A stretch of 64,000 nt of DNA. Source: Micromonospora sp. MP36. GTDB taxonomy: Bacteria > Actinomycetota > Actinomycetes > Mycobacteriales > Micromonosporaceae. Where the stretch lies: the NCBI RefSeq assembly GCF_008119785.1, contig NZ_VSFA01000038.1, positions 1 to 64,000 of the forward strand, in the 5' to 3' direction. Shown here in pieces: positions 55,653 through 64,000 of the stretch. The translations under genes and the position numbers were made by a program. The notes under the pieces are model-generated. The model had not been told where the DNA came from and ran no database searches. It worked only from the letters and a program-made list of their open reading frames with translations. The first letter of the stretch is position 1, and every line of letters begins with the position of its first letter.

Positions 55653-56519
55653 TCAGCGATCCACGTTGGCCGCGCCTGCCGGGCCGTTGCCCGATTTGCC
55701 GGTGTCTGCTCGGCCGGTGCTCGACTTGTCGGAAGCCGGAGCCTTGTCGGAAGCCGGAGCCTTGTCGGAAGCCGGAGCCGGCGTGGTCGCGCGAGCGGCC
55801 TCGGGCGACGTGGTGCGAGCGGCAGGCGACGTGGCGGGGGCAGCAGGGGACGACTTCGGGGCGCGGTCCGGGACCAGCCGGAGGCAGTAGTCCTCCACCC
55901 GGTCCGCCCCGCCCGCCGCGGTGACCAGGTCGGCGAAGCCCGGCGTCTCCAGCGCCCTGGCCCGCTGCCTGGGCGACTTGGCCAGGTAGGCCCGGCAGTG
56001 GCCGGCGAGCTCTCCGGCGCCGGCCGGCTGGCCGGGTCCGCCGGTCGGGGTCGGGCCGGTGCCGGTGGTCGAGGCCGCGCCGGGCGTTCCGGTGGCGGTC
56101 GGGTCGTCACCGGACCCCGTCGGCGACGCCGCGCTCTCCCCGCCGGTGCTGCCCGGCGTGGTCGGGGCCGGCGGCGCCGGCTCGTCGGGCCGGTCGAGGC
56201 TCACCGCGGCGAACGCGACCCCGGCGGTGGCGGTGGCAGCGAGCCCGGCCAGCCAGGCCGCCGCGCCGACGCGGAGCCGTCCCCACCGACGCGCCACGCG
56301 AGCCGTAGCCGGTACGGGTGCCGCGCGGGCCGCCCGGAACGCGGCGAGCGCCTGCTCCTCTCCGGACAGCTCGCCCGGCTCGGCCGGCGCCGCCGCCGCG
56401 GCGAGCAGGTGGGCCAGCGGATCGGCCTCGGCCGTCGGGGGCTGACCGCCACGGGCCGCGTCGAGCAGACCCTCGGACTCCGCCCGGTGGGCGGGCCCGC
56501 CGGACCGGCGAAATCGCAT
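55653..56519 (-). CDS. membrane protein paired with ECF sigma factor (possible anti-sigma)
   Basis: The 288-residue protein has an N-terminal cytoplasmic part of about 85 residues (LLDAARGGQPPTAEADPLAH), one transmembrane helix (AAAWLAGLAATATAGVAFAA, about 88-107) and a long Thr/Pro/Ser-rich outside part. The latter contains a Cys pair (GHCRAYLAK, VEDYCLRLV) and an APASDK repeat. The stop of the sigma gene lies 17 bp before ATG 56519, which has GAGGGG seven bases upstream. A topology of this kind and the position after an ECF sigma gene fit an anti-sigma factor; there is no recognisable zinc-binding anti-sigma HxxxCxxC motif. Confidence 0.65.
   Translation of the reverse strand: MRFRRSGGPAHRAESEGLLDAARGGQPPTAEADPLAHLLAAAAAPAEPGELSGEEQALAAFRAARAAPVPATARVARRWGRLRVGAAAWLAGLAATATAGVAFAAVSLDRPDEPAPPAPTTPGSTGGESAASPTGSGDDPTATGTPGAASTTGTGPTPTGGPGQPAGAGELAGHCRAYLAKSPRQRARALETPGFADLVTAAGGADRVEDYCLRLVPDRAPKSSPAAPATSPAARTTSPEAARATTPAPASDKAPASDKAPASDKSSTGRADTGKSGNGPAGAANVDR
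55723..55776 (-). repeat. three 18-bp tandem repeats in coding sequence
   Basis: Three near-identical copies of GCCTTGTCGGAAGCCGGA (the first starts GA) encode APASDK repeats at the C-terminus of the sigma-partner protein. The unit is in frame, so copy number can vary without breaking the gene. Confidence 0.8.
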
Positions 56520-56535
56520 CCAGATTCCCCTCACG

Positions 56536-57177
56536 TCAGCCGTCCGCCGGCTCGGCCTTGGGTGCGCTCGGCGCCGGTCGCCCCCGACCGGTACGGGGGC
56601 GGGGCGGGGTGGCCTGCTCGGCCCGGCCCGACGGCTGGCGCACGTCGGAGCGTTCCAGGAGCGCGGCGAGGCGGCGCAGCCCCCGGTGCGCGGCGGTACG
56701 GACCGCGCCCGCCCGCCGACCCAGCACCCGCCCGGCGGTCTCCGCGTCGAGCCCGATCACGGCGCGCAGCAGCACCGCCTCCGCCTCCCGCTGTGGCAGC
56801 GTGGCGATCAGCGCGAGCGCGCTCTCGGTACCGATGGTCTCGCCGGCCCGCTCGGCGGTGTCGGCGTCCCCGGCCAGCTCGCTGAGCGCCTGCACCGGCA
56901 CCGGCAGGGACGGCCGCCGACGCTGCCGGCGCAGGTGGTCCATGGCCCGGTTGCGGGCGATGGTGACCGTCCACGCGCGAAACTCCCCGCCGGCGAAGCC
57001 GGGCAGGTCACGCGAGATCTGCAGCCAGGCCTCGGAGGCGACGTCCTCGGCGTCCGCGCCGACCAGGGCGGTGAGGTAGCGCAGCAGCCCGGGTTGCAGG
57101 CTGCGGTAGAGGAAGCGGAAGGCCTCCTCGTCGCCCGCCTGGGCCGCGGCAACCGCCTCGCTCAGCTCACCGGTCAT
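56536..57177 (-). CDS. ECF-type RNA polymerase sigma factor
   Basis: The 213-residue protein has sigma region 2 (FRFLYRSLQPGLLRYL, DAEDVASEAWLQISRDL, FRAWTVTIARNRAMDHLRR) and region 4 (LPQREAEAVLLRAVIGLD, VLGRRAGAVRTAAHRGLRRL). It directs polymerase to a specific set of promoters. ATG 57177 is the natural family start. It is followed by a membrane protein that may hold it in check. The C-terminal tail (about 180-213) is Pro/Arg-rich and poorly conserved. Its regulon is not evident. Confidence 0.88.
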   Translation of the reverse strand: MTGELSEAVAAAQAGDEEAFRFLYRSLQPGLLRYLTALVGADAEDVASEAWLQISRDLPGFAGGEFRAWTVTIARNRAMDHLRRQRRRPSLPVPVQALSELAGDADTAERAGETIGTESALALIATLPQREAEAVLLRAVIGLDAETAGRVLGRRAGAVRTAAHRGLRRLAALLERSDVRQPSGRAEQATPPRPRTGRGRPAPSAPKAEPADG

Positions 57178-57722
57178 GGATTCGCCGTTTCCGTTCTCCG
57201 GGCCGGCGCGTGCCGGTGCCGGCGTACCCGGCGCCTGTCCCGGCCCGGTGACCGGAGCTGCACCCGAACCATCAACCCCCCGCTGACCTGTATCGGCGCC
57301 CGCGGAAGCGTGCGGGGCGCGCGCATGGACACACGTGCCGCGAAGTACGGCCGTCGGCGGACATACCGTACCGGCGGCGTGGGCCAGCCCAGAGCCGGGC
57401 TAACGCTAGGAGCCGATACCCGGGTGGACAAGCCGCCATCCGGCGGCGAAAGAGTGAGAATTCTCAACCGCCGATCGCGGCGGGTCGAGGTAACGAAAAA
57501 CACGCCTGGGACGCCACAGGTCGTCGCAGGGCCGGAGCCGGTCCGGTCAACGCGGATAAACCAGTCGTCGAGCGGCTTTTCCTGACCGATCGTACCCGAG
57601 CCGTCACGGTCGACCAATCGGCGCAAGTGCCCGCTGGCCGTTCGGCGGAGGGCGGTCGGACCGGCCGCCGGCCGTGACGGGAGAGATCGCGGGAAATACT
57701 TCGGGGCGGCACTGGGTACGGT
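57178..57722. other. 545-bp divergent intergenic region
   Basis: No coding frame with support is seen between the sigma and kinase genes. It contains a perfect 12-bp palindrome TGAGAATTCTCA (57455-57466) next to a GCCGCC-ATCC-GGCGGC hairpin (57432-57447). Both are candidate operator or leader elements for the divergent promoters. No -10/-35 pair was assigned. Confidence 0.5.
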
Positions 57723-59087
57723 ATGGGGGTGTTGTCTTCGGGGGTCGTACTCAGCGGCCGGTACCGCCTGGATGACCGTGTCGCCACCGGCGGCATGGGT
57801 GACGTCTGGCGTGCCACCGACCTGGTGCTGGGTCGTCAGGTCGCGGTGAAGGTCCTGCTTCCCGCGCTGGTCTCTGACCCCGATTTCATCGCCCGCTTCC
57901 GCGCCGAGGCGCGGATCATGGCGTCCCTGCGCCACCCCGGCGTCGTCCAGGTCTTCGACTGCGGCGAGGACGAGCTGCCCGACGGCGGCCGGGCCGACTA
58001 CCTGGTCATGGAGTTCGTCGAGGGCGAGCCGCTCTCCCGGCGGATCCAGGAGGCCGGCCATCTCGAGGTCGCCGAGACGATGTCCATCGTGGCGCAGGTG
58101 GCCCAGGCCCTGCAGGCGGCGCACGCCCGGGGCATCGTCCACCGGGACGTGAAGCCGAGCAACCTGCTGGTGCAGCAGGACGGCGCCGTGGTGCTGGTCG
58201 ACTTCGGGGTGGCCCGGTCGACCAACGTCACCAGCATCACCAGCACCAACGCGGTGCCCGGCACCGCGCTCTACATGGCACCCGAGCAGGCGGCCGGCCG
58301 ACCGGTCTCCGGCGCCACCGACATCTACGCGCTGGGGGCGGTGGCCTACTGCTGCCTCACCGGCAGCCCGCCGTTCACCGGCGACAACCCGCTGCAGGTG
58401 GCCGTCCGGCACTTGGACGACGAGCCGCCGGAGCTGCCGGCTGACATCCCGCAGCCGGTCCGGGACCTGGTCGCCCGCGCTCTCGCCAAGGACCCGGCAG
58501 ACCGCTACCCGGACGGCGCGGCCATGGCCGCGGCCGCCCGGGCGGCCATGGCCGGGGCGCCGACCGCGATGGTGCCGGTGGCGCTGCGCGGGGCGGTCGG
58601 CCCCGCCACCCGGGACGACCCGACCCTCGCGGCCCCCCTGGCCATGGTGGCCCCCGCCGGGCGGCGGGGCCGGCGCGGCACCCTGGTCGGCGCGCTGGCC
58701 GCGGTGCTGGTCGCACTGACCGCCCTGGGCGCGGCACTCGGTGCGGCGAGGGACGTGCGCGATCCGGCGACCACGATCGAGACCACGCCGACCGCCGTCA
58801 CACACAGCGACGACGCGGAATCGACAGCGGCGACCGAGACGCCCGCGGACCAGGGCGGGCGGACCCGCCGTCCGTCCCGGCCAGACACCAGGCGCTCGGT
58901 GACGGCGACCCCCACCCCGACCCCGAGCGGGTCCGTCGAGGCGTCCCCGTCGGAGGTGCCGTCGACGCCCCCGACCCCGCCGTCGACGCCACCGAGCACC
59001 ACCCCACCGACGGACAACTCGACGCCACCGACCGACACGACCACCACGCCACCCGAGGGCGGCCAGCCGCCCGCGGCGGGCAACTGA
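57723..59087 (+). CDS. Ser/Thr protein kinase, membrane anchored
   Basis: The 454-residue kinase has the Gly loop ATGGMGDVW, Lys43, HRD at 140-142, DFG at 160-162 and APEQAAGRP. The catalytic domain ends near residue 265. One transmembrane helix (about 317-337, LVGALAAVLVALTALGAAL) leads to a Thr/Pro/Ser-rich outside tail without PASTA domains. It could thus sense the surface by an unstructured tail. Start ATG 57723 has only a weak GGG upstream. A strong terminator hairpin follows. Confidence 0.88.
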   Translation: MGVLSSGVVLSGRYRLDDRVATGGMGDVWRATDLVLGRQVAVKVLLPALVSDPDFIARFRAEARIMASLRHPGVVQVFDCGEDELPDGGRADYLVMEFVEGEPLSRRIQEAGHLEVAETMSIVAQVAQALQAAHARGIVHRDVKPSNLLVQQDGAVVLVDFGVARSTNVTSITSTNAVPGTALYMAPEQAAGRPVSGATDIYALGAVAYCCLTGSPPFTGDNPLQVAVRHLDDEPPELPADIPQPVRDLVARALAKDPADRYPDGAAMAAAARAAMAGAPTAMVPVALRGAVGPATRDDPTLAAPLAMVAPAGRRGRRGTLVGALAAVLVALTALGAALGAARDVRDPATTIETTPTAVTHSDDAESTAATETPADQGGRTRRPSRPDTRRSVTATPTPTPSGSVEASPSEVPSTPPTPPSTPPSTTPPTDNSTPPTDTTTTPPEGGQPPAAGN

Positions 59088-59115
59088 CCCCACCGGACGG
59101 CGACGAGCGCACGGC

Positions 59116-59150
59116 CGAGCCGGTCCCGCAGCAGATGCGGGACCGGCTCG
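59116..59150. terminator. 15-bp-stem bidirectional terminator
   Basis: CGAGCCGGTCCCGCA (59116-59130) and TGCGGGACCGGCTCG (59136-59150) pair perfectly with a 5-nt loop. It lies between the convergent kinase and ABC permease genes. Confidence 0.75.
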
Positions 59151-59169
59151 TGCTGTACGGCGCGATCGG

Positions 59170-61662
59170 TCACTCCGCGCCCAGCGCCTCCACCACCGGC
59201 CGGGACAGCGCGCGCCGGGCCGGGAGGACGGAGGCGGCCAGTGCGGCCAGCACCGCCACGCCGAGGATCAGGGCGATCCGCGCCGGCGGCAGCACCAGGA
59301 TGAAGGTGCCGCCCACCCGGGCCACCACGGCCATCGCGCCGGCGGCGACCGCGGTGCCGAGGGCGACGCCGAGCACCGCGCCGACCAGCGCGATGAGCAC
59401 CGCCTCGACGGCCAGCGCGGCCCGCATGCCGCCCCGGGTCAGCCCCACCGCCCGCAGCACCGCGTTCTCCCGGGTGCGTTCCACCACCGACAGGCTCAGC
59501 GTGTTGGCTACCCCGACCAGGGCGATGACCACCGCCAGGCCGAGCAACGCGGTGACGAAGCCCAGCACCATGTCCACCGTGCCGGTGAGCATCTTCTTGT
59601 ACGCCGCCTGGTCCATCAGGTTGACCGTCGGGTAGTCGGCCAGCACCTGCGTGATCGCCGCCTTCGCGGTCGCCGTGGCGACCCCGGGCGCCGGGTCCAC
59701 CTCGGCGAGGTAGCCGCGCTGCGCCGGGAAGAGCCGGGTGAAATCCGCGTCCAGCACGTCGACCACGTACCCGGCGGGGACCGGGCTGCCGGCGAGCGGC
59801 GCCTCGTCGGCGCGTACCACCGCGGCGATCCGGAACTGCCGGCCGGCGAGGGTGACGGTCTGCCCGACGGTCCAGCCGCGCGCCGCAGCCAGCTCGCGGT
59901 GCACCAGCACCGCACCGGGCCCGAGGCCGCCCGCGTCCCCGGCGTCGACGCCGGTCAGCGTCCGGCGCACCAGCGCCGGGTGCGCCGCGCGCAGCTGCAC
60001 CCCGTCGGCCACCCGGCTGCGCTGCTCGTGCACCACGCCCAGCTCGGGGCGGGCGGCCAGCGCGCCGGCCAGCGGGGCCGGCAGGTCGCCACCGATGCCG
60101 GTCACCACGAAGTCCACCCCGACCTCGGCGTCGACCGCGTCCTCGATGCCCCGCTTGGCGCTGGCCGCGCCGACCACGAAGGCAGTGACGAGACCGATCC
60201 CGATCACCAGCGCGGTGGCGGTGGCGGCGATCCGGCGCGGGTTGCGTACGGCGTTGGCCACGGCCAGCCCGGCGGTCGCGCTGAGCAGCGGGCGCACCGG
60301 CCGGCCGAGCAGGCGGACCAGCGCCGGCACCAGCACCGGCCCGAACAGCACGATCCCGAAGAAGGCCAGCACCCCGCCGAGCGCGACCAGCGCCACCTGG
60401 CCGGCCGCGCCGGCGCCGAGCAGGGCGGCCACACCAGCGGCGAGCGCCAGCGCACCGGCCGCGAGCCGGATCCGGCCCGCCCGCCGGGCCGGCTGCACCG
60501 CCGCGTCGGTCAGCGCCGCCACCGGGGCGATCCGGGTGCCCTGCCAGCTCGGCACCGCGGCGGCGCCGACCGTCATCAGGGTGCCGAGGAGGAGGCAGAG
60601 CAGCACCGTCGCGGGGCGCATGGTGAGCGGGCCACCCGCCGGCGCGTTCTGGGCCGACATCAGGGCGTCCAGCCCGACGGCCAGACCCGCCCCGGCCAGC
60701 ACCCCGGCGGCCGACGCGACCAACCCGGTCACCGCCGCTTCCAGCAGGGTGGCCCGGAACACCTGGCCACGGGTGGCCCCGACCAGCCGGAGCAGCGCGG
60801 TACGCCGGGTGCGCTGGGCCAGCACGATGGCGAAGGTGTTGGCGATGACGAAGCCGGAAACCACCACGGCCACCGCGGCGAAGGTGAGCAGGAAGGCGCT
60901 GAACTGCCGCAGGTTCCGGACGCCGTCCTCCACGGCCTCGTCGAGGATCCGCTGCCGGTCCTTGACCACCACGCCGGGCCCCACCGCCGCCCGGACCCGC
61001 TCGACGAGCGCGGCGCGGTCCACCCCGGGCCGGGCGGCGACGACGATCCGGTCGTACCCGCGTTGGCCGCTCACCGTGAGGGCGTCGGCGCCGGCCAGCC
61101 CGATGTAGGGCCCGCCGACGTCCCGCGAGGTGCCGTCCACGTCGACGGTGCCGACCAGGGTGTACGGCCGGGCCGCCCCGGTGGCGCCGCCGACGCGGAC
61201 CGGGGAGCCGAGCCGGAAGCCCTGCTCGGCGACGGTGGGCGCGTCGAGGACCAGCTCGCCCGGGCGTTGCGGCAGCCGGCCGGCCACCACGTCGTACGAC
61301 TGCACGGCCGGGTCGGTGGGGACGGCGGCGAGGACGGCGTAGCCGAGCACCGGCCGGCCGTCGGCGCCGACGACCCCGCCCGAGCCGAGCAGCTCACCCC
61401 CGGCGGCGGCCACCCCGTCGACGGCCCGGACCCGGTCCACCAGGGCGGGCGGCAGGGGCTTGTCGTCCGGGCCGTACACGCCGAGGTCGGTGTGCCGGTC
61501 GAAGGTGCCGGCGCGGGCGTACGCCCCGGCGCGGATGCCGTCGGTGAAGATCAGGGTACCGGCGACGAAGGCGACGCCGAGGACGATCGCCAGCGAGGAG
61601 AGGAGCAGGCGCAGCCAGTCGGCGCGAACCTGGCGCAGGGTGAGGCGCAACATCCCGGTCAC
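59170..61662 (-). CDS. MacB/FtsX-type ABC transporter permease
   Basis: The 830-residue permease has the FtsX layout: one N-terminal helix (about 15-35), a large extracytoplasmic domain, three helices (about 255-370), further central helices (400-470), a second extracytoplasmic domain, and three C-terminal helices (700-820). VGVANTLSLSVVERTRENAVL is the FtsX signature. GTG 61662 overlaps the ATPase stop (GTGA). It probably moves lipids, peptides or antibiotics out of the membrane rather than importing nutrients. Full length for the actinobacterial 10-helix type. Confidence 0.88.
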   Translation of the reverse strand: MTGMLRLTLRQVRADWLRLLLSSLAIVLGVAFVAGTLIFTDGIRAGAYARAGTFDRHTDLGVYGPDDKPLPPALVDRVRAVDGVAAAGGELLGSGGVVGADGRPVLGYAVLAAVPTDPAVQSYDVVAGRLPQRPGELVLDAPTVAEQGFRLGSPVRVGGATGAARPYTLVGTVDVDGTSRDVGGPYIGLAGADALTVSGQRGYDRIVVAARPGVDRAALVERVRAAVGPGVVVKDRQRILDEAVEDGVRNLRQFSAFLLTFAAVAVVVSGFVIANTFAIVLAQRTRRTALLRLVGATRGQVFRATLLEAAVTGLVASAAGVLAGAGLAVGLDALMSAQNAPAGGPLTMRPATVLLCLLLGTLMTVGAAAVPSWQGTRIAPVAALTDAAVQPARRAGRIRLAAGALALAAGVAALLGAGAAGQVALVALGGVLAFFGIVLFGPVLVPALVRLLGRPVRPLLSATAGLAVANAVRNPRRIAATATALVIGIGLVTAFVVGAASAKRGIEDAVDAEVGVDFVVTGIGGDLPAPLAGALAARPELGVVHEQRSRVADGVQLRAAHPALVRRTLTGVDAGDAGGLGPGAVLVHRELAAARGWTVGQTVTLAGRQFRIAAVVRADEAPLAGSPVPAGYVVDVLDADFTRLFPAQRGYLAEVDPAPGVATATAKAAITQVLADYPTVNLMDQAAYKKMLTGTVDMVLGFVTALLGLAVVIALVGVANTLSLSVVERTRENAVLRAVGLTRGGMRAALAVEAVLIALVGAVLGVALGTAVAAGAMAVVARVGGTFILVLPPARIALILGVAVLAALAASVLPARRALSRPVVEALGAE

Positions 61663-62432
61663 CGCCCCGCCCGCACGCCGGCGGCGGCCGGGTCGAGGCG
61701 GGTGAGCGCCTCGCGTACCTGGCCGACGGTGGGCCGGACCAGTTCGTCGACCACCCGGCCATCGGCGAGGAAGACGACCCGGTCGGCGTAGCCGGCGGCC
61801 ACCGGGTCGTGGGTCACCATGACCACGGTCTGGCCGAGGGTGTCGACCGCCTCGCGCAGCAGGCCCAGCACCTCCGCGCCGGAGCGGGAGTCGAGGTTGC
61901 CGGTGGGCTCGTCGGCGAAGAGCACCCAGGGGCGGGTGATCAGCGCGCGGGCCACCGCCACCCGCTGCTGCTGTCCGCCGGAGAGCTCGGCCGGCCGGTG
62001 CCCGAGACGGTCGGTCAGGCCGACCGCGGCCACCACCTGCCGCAGCCAGGCCGCATCGGGCCGGCGGCCGGCGATGGCCAGCGGCAGCACGATGTTCTCC
62101 TCGGCGGTGAGGGTCGGCAGCAGGTTGAACTTCTGGAAGACGAAACCGATCCGCTCCCGGCGCAGCAGGGTCAGCCGGCGGTCGTCGAGCCGGGCCAGGT
62201 CGGCGTCACCGATCCGGACCGTCCCGGCGGAGGGCCGGTCGAGGCCGGCGAGGCAGTGCATGAGGGTGGACTTACCGGAGCCGGAGGGGCCCATGACGGC
62301 GGTGAACTGGCCGGCGGCGAGGTCGAGGTCGACGCCGTCGAGGGCGACGACGCGGGACTGCGCGGAGCCGTACTCCTTGCGCAGCGCTCGGGCGGTGACG
62401 GCGACGCCGGTGGTCGCGGGTGCGACGGACAC
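61659..62432 (-). CDS. MacB-type ABC transporter ATP-binding protein
   Basis: The 257-residue ATPase has Walker A GPSGSGKST, Q-loop FVFQKFNLLPTLTAEEN, signature LSGGQQQRVAVARAL, Walker B VLFADEPTGNLDS and the H-loop VTHD. This is the LolD/MacB class that powers FtsX-type permeases. GTG 62432 is preceded by GGGGAG. Upstream lie two palindromes that may be operators. The adjacent two-component system probably controls it, as with many antibiotic-export cassettes. Confidence 0.92.
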   Translation of the reverse strand: MSVAPATTGVAVTARALRKEYGSAQSRVVALDGVDLDLAAGQFTAVMGPSGSGKSTLMHCLAGLDRPSAGTVRIGDADLARLDDRRLTLLRRERIGFVFQKFNLLPTLTAEENIVLPLAIAGRRPDAAWLRQVVAAVGLTDRLGHRPAELSGGQQQRVAVARALITRPWVLFADEPTGNLDSRSGAEVLGLLREAVDTLGQTVVMVTHDPVAAGYADRVVFLADGRVVDELVRPTVGQVREALTRLDPAAAGVRAGR

Positions 62433-62448
62433 GTGTTGCTCCCCGTGT

Positions 62449-62471
62449 GGAGACGTTCATCTGACGTCTCC
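62449..62471. promoter_or_regulatory. inverted repeat upstream of ABC transporter
   Basis: GGAGACGT and ACGTCTCC are perfect 8-bp arms with a 7-nt spacer (TCATCTG), 17-39 bp before the ABC start codon. Likely an operator or a 5'-leader hairpin. Confidence 0.45.
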
Positions 62472-62557
62472 GACGCTATGCGCGACACCGTCTGGTTGAT
62501 CTCCACCTGCGCGCTCGATCCTGGTACGCCGGTGGTCGCCCCGGACCGGGTGGACCC

Positions 62558-62575
62558 GTACGACCCAGGTCGTAC
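62558..62575. promoter_or_regulatory. palindrome GTACGACC-CA-GGTCGTAC
   Basis: A perfect palindrome with 8-bp arms and 2-nt centre lies between the response-regulator stop and the ABC operon, about 126-143 bp before its start. Such symmetry fits a NarL/LiaR-type dimer site. It could equally be a terminator of the regulator gene. Confidence 0.45.
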
Positions 62576-62581
62576 GCCGGC

Positions 62582-63247
62582 TCAGCCGCCCGGCGTGACC
62601 AGCCCGCTCTCGTACGCCAGCACCACCGCCTGCACCCGGTCGCGGAGCTGGAGCTTCGCCAGGATCCGGCCGACGTGCGTCTTGACCGTCGCCTCCGCGA
62701 CGTGCACCCGGGCGGCGATCTCGGCGTTGGACAGCCCCTGCGCCACCAGCAGCAGGATCTCCCGCTCCCGCTCGGTGAGCTGGGCGAGCCGCGGGTCCTC
62801 GGTGGGGGCGGGGCCGAGTTGGCCGGCAAACCGGTCGAGCAGCCGCCGGGTGATCGACGGGGCGACCACCGAGTCGCCTTCCGCGACCACCCGGATCGCG
62901 GCCAGCAAATCCTCCGGCGGCACGTTCTTCAGCAGGAACCCGCTGGCCCCCGCCTGGAGCGCGGCGAACGCGTCGGCCTCGGTGTCGAAGGTGGTGAGCA
63001 CCAGGACCCGCGGCCGCCCGGCGGGCGGCCGGGCACAGATCCGCCGGGTCGCCTCCACCCCGTCCATGGTCGGCATCCGCAGGTCCATGACGACCACGTC
63101 GGCCTCGACCCGGTCCAGCACGCGCAGCGCGTCCGCGCCGTCGATCGCCTCGCCGACCACCGCCAGGTCGGGCTGGGAGTCCAGCACCATCCGGAACCCG
63201 GCGCGCACCAGCGCCTGGTCATCGACGATCACCACCCGGACAGTCAA
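62582..63247 (-). CDS. NarL/LuxR-family response regulator
   Basis: The 221-residue protein has a receiver domain with Asp9-Asp10, phospho-Asp55 (VVVMDLRMP) and Lys in FLLKNVPPE. A C-terminal LuxR-type HTH follows (LTEREREILLLVAQGLSNAE, ATVKTHVGRILAKL). Start ATG/GTG 63247 overlaps the kinase stop (63244), so the pair is coupled. It likely activates the ABC transporter downstream; the palindromes there are candidate sites. Confidence 0.92.
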   Translation of the reverse strand: MTVRVVIVDDQALVRAGFRMVLDSQPDLAVVGEAIDGADALRVLDRVEADVVVMDLRMPTMDGVEATRRICARPPAGRPRVLVLTTFDTEADAFAALQAGASGFLLKNVPPEDLLAAIRVVAEGDSVVAPSITRRLLDRFAGQLGPAPTEDPRLAQLTEREREILLLVAQGLSNAEIAARVHVAEATVKTHVGRILAKLQLRDRVQAVVLAYESGLVTPGG

Positions 63248-64000
63248 GCCGCCACCTCTCTCTCGATACCCGGCGCCGACGGTAGCGGCAGCCGCGCCTC
63301 GACCCGCCAGCCCCCGGCCAGCGCGGGACCGGCGGTGAGGCTGCCGTCGTACACCCCGACCCGCTCGCGCATGCCGACCAGGCCGTGCCCGCCGGACGGC
63401 GCCGGCCGGACCACCGGCCGGCCGTGCCCGTCGTCGACGGCCCGGACCACGACGGCGTCCGCGGACCAGTCCAGGCTCAGCGCCACGGACGCGCCCACCC
63501 CGGCGTGCTTGAGCGCGTTGGTCAGCGATTCCTGCACCACCCGGTAGACGGTCAGTTCCAGGCCCGGCGGCAGGGGCACCGCCGCGCCGGTGGTGGTGCA
63601 GGTCACCCGCAGGCCGGCGGCGCGGAAGCGGTCCAGCAGGTGGGGCAGTTCGACCAGCGCCGGCCGGCGGTGGGCCGGCTCGGCGGACAGTTCGCCGCCG
63701 GGCTCGGCCGCCATTTCCGGCGCGGCCGCCGGCTCCGGCCGGCTCGGCTCCCGCAGTACGCCCACCAGCCGGCGCATCTCCTCCAGCGCCTGCCGGCCGG
63801 TGTCCGCCACCACCTTGGCGGCCTCCCGGGCGGTGGCCGGGTCACGGTCGATGGTGAACCGCACCCCGTCCGCCTGCACGATCATGACCGCCATGCTGTG
63901 TGCCACCACGTCGTGCAGCTCCCGGGCGATCCGGGTGCGCTCCTCGGCCACCGCCGCCCGGGACTCGGCCTCCCGCTCCCGTTCCAGGGTGGTGGCCCGT
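63244..64000 (-). CDS. NarL-type sensor histidine kinase, 5' end outside window
   Basis: At least 252 residues are visible; the frame is open to the window edge, so the N-terminal sensor and membrane part is missing. The HisKA_3 box is RIARELHDVVAHSMAVM, with the phospho-His in ELHD. The ATPase domain is shown by QESLTNALKHAG (N box) and GGHGLVGMRERVG (G box). It should phosphorylate the coupled NarL-type regulator. LiaS/DesK-like kinases of this class often sense membrane stress or antibiotics. Confidence 0.88.
   Translation of the reverse strand, partial: RATTLEREREAESRAAVAEERTRIARELHDVVAHSMAVMIVQADGVRFTIDRDPATAREAAKVVADTGRQALEEMRRLVGVLREPSRPEPAAAPEMAAEPGGELSAEPAHRRPALVELPHLLDRFRAAGLRVTCTTTGAAVPLPPGLELTVYRVVQESLTNALKHAGVGASVALSLDWSADAVVVRAVDDGHGRPVVRPAPSGGHGLVGMRERVGVYDGSLTAGPALAGGWRVEARLPLPSAPGIEREVAA

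Overview
The window is 64 kb of very GC-rich chromosomal DNA. Codon use, GTG/TTG starts, translationally coupled GTGA/ATGA gene pairs, Ser/Thr kinases, WXG100-type proteins and an ergothioneine operon all point to a filamentous actinomycete. The best guess is Micromonosporaceae, probably Micromonospora-like; this is inference from gene content, not from a marker gene. No rRNA, tRNA, phage or CRISPR array was seen.

Layout. 1-430: fragments of two different transposases. 527-4294: a PadR regulator, a membrane protein, a membrane-anchored alpha/beta hydrolase and a NUDIX hydrolase, with a shared 18-bp operator-like repeat before the first and third. 4423-13968: a type VII secretion-related island with an FHA-FtsK/EccC ATPase and a kinase-WD40 protein on one strand. 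Divergent to them are two small WXG100-like proteins, a large secreted-toxin candidate with a PD-(D/E)XK-like C-terminus, and its probable immunity protein. 13996-15306: esterase and DinB protein. 15374-18079: a decayed IS5-type element whose two ends flank an oversized TnpB/RuvC-family gene. 18118-20037: secreted metallopeptidase and a VanX-like lipoprotein, followed by a 58-nt near-perfect palindrome.

20186-33368: a minus-strand extracytoplasmic copper block. It holds CopC-CopD, a small membrane protein, three consecutive cupredoxin/multicopper-oxidase proteins and a 1711-residue secreted SdrD/TIG/beta-helix protein. A divergent two-component system (33615-35346) follows, with PhoB-like direct repeats between. 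35413-40278: envelope genes (polysaccharide deacetylase, truncated MGDG-synthase-like glycosyltransferase, kinase-flippase fusion, D,D-carboxypeptidase, Tyr phosphatase). 40401-48370: surface polysaccharide genes (LPxTG protein, DUF4012 protein, glycosyltransferase, low-molecular-weight Tyr phosphatase, BY-kinase/Wzz, CapD-like sugar dehydratase).

48530-50838: NhaA antiporter, a small acidic protein, and a GDT1/UPF0016 cation exporter behind a clear yybP-ykoY manganese riboswitch. 51077-55447: the ergothioneine operon egtABCD. 55653-59087: ECF sigma factor with a membrane partner, and a Ser/Thr kinase. 59170-64000: a MacB-type ABC transporter with a NarL-type two-component system, whose kinase runs off the window edge.

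The most unusual parts are the type VII toxin/immunity locus with its kinase-WD40 and FHA-ATPase partners, the large TnpB-like nuclease inside a broken IS5 element, and the cupredoxin trio with divergent copper-site motifs next to a giant beta-helix protein.
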